From NCBI GenBank assembly GCA_030612185.1, contig JAUWOI010000339.1, positions 1 through 5,360 of the forward strand: a stretch of DNA of 5,360 bases, in the 5' to 3' direction. Both the position numbers and the translations under genes were made by a program. Shown piece by piece: positions 4,150 through 5,360 of this stretch; position 1 is the first letter of the stretch; each line of letters starts with the position of its first letter. Below the pieces are notes generated by a model. That model searched no databases. It was not told the origin of the DNA and saw only the letters and a list, made by a program, of their open reading frames with translations. The DNA is from Anaerolineae bacterium. GTDB taxonomy: Bacteria > Chloroflexota > Anaerolineae > B4-G1.

Positions 4150-5087
4150 AGCCACTCCGCTACCAGCATCTCCAGCGTCCCATCCGCCTCCATCTCTGCC
4201 AGCGCCTCGTTGATTGCCCGCAGCAGGTGCTGGCTATCGTGCCGCACGGCTACGGCGTAGGGCTCCTCGACGACCGGCTCTCCCACGATAACCAACTCGA
4301 AACCCTTGGGGTTTTCCGAAACCCCAAGGGTTTTGCCCGTCGCCGCCAGCGCCGAGACGTGATCCACCAATGCACCGTCGGCCTCCCCCGCTGCGACCGC
4401 CGCCAATGCCTCCGCCGCCGTCTGATAAGGCACGACGGCGAGGTCAGATAACCTCTGCGCCCACTTCCGCGCCTCCAGGTCCCCCTGCGTGCCGAATTCC
4501 ACCGCCAGCGTGCACCCGTCCAGGTCAGAAACCTCAGAAACCTGACAGGTTTTCCGAAACCTGTCAGGTTTCTCACGCGCCACCAGCACCTGCCCGGCGT
4601 CGAAGTAGGGGGTCGAGTAGGCGAAATCGGCCATGCGAGCGGGGTTGACGACGAGCGCAGACATGACGGCGTCCACGCGGCCCACCGCCAGCGCGTCGTA
4701 GAGACCGTCGTAGGGCAGGTTGGCGACGAACTGCACCTCGACCCCTTCGACTCCTTCGGCTCCTTCGGCTTCACTCAGGACAGGTTCGCTCAGGACAGGC
4801 CCGCTCAGGGCAGGTCCCAACCGCCGTCCCAACTCCCGCGCCAGGTCCACGTCGAATCCGATCAGCGTCCCGTCGGCAGCGATGGTCTCGAAGGGTGGAA
4901 AACTGGCGTCCATTCCCACGCGCAGGATGCCGCTCTCGCGCACGCGATCCCAGGTGGCATCGGGACGTGTGCATGCGGATAAGACAATGAGCAATGAACA
5001 ATGAACAATGAACAATGAACAATGAACAATGAACAATGAACAATGGCGGATTCGGGACGTGGGGCTTGGGCCTGGTGATCTAGTCAT
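4140..5087 (-). CDS. Second family-3 solute-binding lipoprotein, reading frame colonised by four repeat tracts
   Basis: From ATG 5087 the protein has 315 residues. This start is chosen because AGGAGG (5096-5101) lies 8 nt upstream and the N-terminus MTRSPGPSPTSRIR is basic, as a signal peptide should be. ATG 5111 (8 residues longer, acidic start) and ATG 5093 are alternatives. Residues 15-35 are three copies of HCSLFIV (last one HCSLLIV) and form the hydrophobic core; lipobox LSAC follows, with Cys39 lipidated. The family-3 fold begins near ILRVGMDASFPPFE (54-67). Arg151, the GTQGD loop (199-203) and Asp242 in ALVDHVSAL occupy the usual ligand-binding places. Extra segments at about 92-115, 172-184 and 252-263 coincide exactly with DNA repeats. 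No permease or ATPase adjoins on this strand, so it may share the convergent transporter or be an orphan receptor. The fold looks intact; the ligand is unknown. Confidence 0.9.
   Translation of the reverse strand: MTRSPGPSPTSRIRHCSLFIVHCSLFIVHCSLLIVLSACTRPDATWDRVRESGILRVGMDASFPPFETIAADGTLIGFDVDLARELGRRLGPALSGPVLSEPVLSEAEGAEGVEGVEVQFVANLPYDGLYDALAVGRVDAVMSALVVNPARMADFAYSTPYFDAGQVLVAREKPDRFRKTCQVSEVSDLDGCTLAVEFGTQGDLEARKWAQRLSDLAVVPYQTAAEALAAVAAGEADGALVDHVSALAATGKTLGVSENPKGFELVIVGEPVVEEPYAVAVRHDSQHLLRAINEALAEMEADGTLEMLVAEWLLG
4300..4333. repeat. 34-bp palindrome, member B of the TCCG-loop family, inside the receptor gene
   Basis: AAACCCTTGGGGTTT (4300-4314) and its exact reverse complement AAACCCCAAGGGTTT (4319-4333) flank a TCCG loop. 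On the minus strand it encodes about residues 252-263 (KTLGVSENPKGF), between the Asp242 region and FELVIVGEP, where related receptors have a shorter link. Arm and loop lengths match those of the element at 4538-4571. Confidence 0.8.
4537..4572. repeat. 34-bp palindrome plus one flanking pair, member A of the TCCG-loop family, inside the receptor gene
   Basis: AAACCTGACAGGTTT (4538-4552) and AAACCTGTCAGGTTT (4557-4571) are exact reverse complements around a TCCG loop, with one further G:C pair outside. Each arm is itself nearly palindromic (AAACCTG and CAGGTTT about a central base). CAGAAACCT repeats directly at 4526-4534 and 4535-4543. The minus strand reads about residues 172-184 (KPDRFRKTCQV), an addition before SDLDGCTLAVEFGT. 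Confidence 0.82.
4744..4814. repeat. Composite 9-bp x3 and 15-bp x3 tandem repeat inside the receptor gene
   Basis: CCTTCG(A/G)CT occurs three times in tandem (4744-4770), followed by three 15-bp units of the form TTCGCTCAGGACAGG (4770-4784, 4785-4799, 4800-4814, the last degenerate). On the minus strand this encodes PALSG-PVLSE-PVLSE and then AEG-AEG-VEG, at about residues 92-115, between the receptor's helix LARELGRRLG and strand VEVQFV. Both periods are multiples of three, so copy changes keep the frame. The core resembles a dispersed bacterial repeat that gives LSEAEG/LSEVEG peptides, from general recollection. Confidence 0.8.
4985..5045. repeat. Heptanucleotide tandem repeat, about 8.7 copies, encoding the signal peptide core
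   Basis: The plus-strand unit CAATGAA is present seven times exactly (4992-5040), preceded by one variant CAATGAG (4985-4991) and followed by a partial CAATG (5041-5045). Read on the minus strand in any of three frames, it gives the same cycling heptapeptide HCSLFIV with no stop codon. It supplies residues 15-35 of the receptor precursor. Slipped-strand changes of one unit would shift the frame downstream; changes of three units would not. Confidence 0.92.
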
Positions 5088-5101
5088 AGTCATTTCCTCC
5101 T
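5085..5101 (-). promoter_or_regulatory. Ribosome-binding site deciding the start of the second receptor
   Basis: Minus-strand AGGAGG (5101 down to 5096) precedes ATG 5087 by 8 nt. It is too close (2 nt) to ATG 5093. A competing GAGGAG (5126-5121) stands 9 nt before ATG 5111, so two in-frame starts are possible; the basic signal peptide favours 5087. Confidence 0.6.
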
Positions 5102-5140
5102 CATCTCTCATCTCCCCTCTCTCCTCTCCCTTCCTCTCTG

Positions 5141-5169
5141 ATTGTACACGCTACTGGTGGGAGTGGCAA
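5141..5169 (-). promoter_or_regulatory. Sigma-70-like promoter for the second receptor gene
   Basis: On the minus strand TTGCCA (complement of 5164-5169) is followed after exactly 17 bp by TACAAT (complement of 5141-5146), each matching the consensus at five of six positions. Transcription would begin near 5134, about 47 nt before ATG 5087, with a purine-rich leader. The gene therefore appears to be transcribed independently. Confidence 0.6.
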
Positions 5170-5228
5170 CTGCACAATCCGTCAATGTCCTGGGATCCGT
5201 GTTCTCAGCAATGCCTGGACCCTGTCAA

Positions 5229-5282
5229 GTCAAATGATAATCTGAGTGAAGCCCCATCGTTCGGTCAAATGATAATCTGAGT
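5229..5282. repeat. Two exact 19-bp direct repeats, period 35 bp (possible insertion-sequence end)
   Basis: GTCAAATGATAATCTGAGT occurs exactly at 5229-5247 and 5264-5282, separated by 16 bp. Repeated short blocks inside a terminus are typical of IS21-type ends, where transposase binds several copies. The outer boundary is not visible, and only the right side could hold the element. The rest of 5170-5228 shows nothing I can name. Confidence 0.45.
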
Positions 5283-5360
5283 TTCCACGCCTCCTTTCTT
5301 TGGTTTTGATAGTCCGATCATATCAGGGTTCAGGACAATCTCAGGCCACCGACGCTGAAA
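5265..5360 (-). CDS. Possible C-terminal fragment of an unrecognised minus-strand protein, cut by window edge
   Basis: From the right edge the minus strand reads 31 codons to a TGA (5265-5267) located in the second 19-bp repeat. The peptide contains RRWPEIVLNPDMIGLSKP and then KKGGVETQ, which looks like ordinary protein composition. I do not recognise the family. If the repeats are an insertion-sequence end, this could be the tail of its transposase or helper ATPase. A 32-codon open frame can occur by chance. Confidence 0.25.
   Translation of the reverse strand, partial: FQRRWPEIVLNPDMIGLSKPKKGGVETQIII

Noticed and set aside
4250..4774. Second minus-strand frame across the receptor gene
   Set aside because: It is a Trp/Arg/Ser/Thr-rich shadow of the receptor gene with no domain signal.
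4771..5043. Alternative minus-strand frame starting within the heptamer repeat
   Set aside because: It is open only because the heptamer has no stop in any frame; after the repeat it becomes Arg/His-rich and lacks the receptor fold.
4985..5045. CRISPR array
   Set aside because: The units are 7 bp in direct contact with no spacers.

Overview
The window comes from a fairly GC-rich bacterial chromosome. It carries four complete genes, one gene cut by the left edge, and an unusually dense set of small palindromic and tandem repeats. A fused formiminotransferase-cyclodeaminase, family-3 lipoprotein solute receptors and repeat-filled reading frames would suit a Chloroflexota-like (Anaerolineae-type) genome. 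That placement is an inference from general style; the window holds no marker gene.

Layout. Bases 2-1045 (+) are the C-terminal two thirds of a bifunctional glutamate formimidoyltransferase / formiminotetrahydrofolate cyclodeaminase, a histidine-degradation and folate one-carbon enzyme. Bases 1046-1444 hold no gene. They hold a tandem sigma-70-like promoter overlapping the enzyme's stop codon, a 93-bp inverted repeat, a pair of 24-bp direct repeats enclosing a GTAG-headed double hairpin (REPIN-like), and an orphan near-perfect Shine-Dalgarno sequence. Bases 1445-4110 (+) are a polar amino-acid ABC uptake operon: lipoprotein receptor, permease and ATPase. The receptor-permease gap contains a perfect 15-bp hairpin and then a 91-bp MITE-like element with a 9-10 bp target duplication, itself containing a second GTAG-headed double hairpin. 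Bases 4140-5087 (-) encode a second, convergent family-3 receptor lipoprotein with its own promoter. Bases 5170-5360 hold two 19-bp direct repeats and a possible C-terminus of a minus-strand reading frame, perhaps the end of an insertion sequence.

How it works together. The first receptor would capture an amino acid outside the membrane and deliver it to a homodimeric permease powered by the ATPase. The second receptor has no permease of its own here and could feed the same transporter or act as an orphan sensor or receptor. Imported glutamate or histidine-type compounds would connect plausibly with the folate enzyme upstream, but substrate specificity cannot be read from the sequence.

The most striking object is the second receptor gene. 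Four different repeat tracts lie inside its reading frame: a heptanucleotide microsatellite that forms the hydrophobic core of its signal peptide, two 34-bp palindromes of one family (15-bp arms, TCCG loop, different arm sequences), and a composite 9-bp/15-bp tandem repeat. All are kept in frame, in segments that look like additions to the receptor fold.
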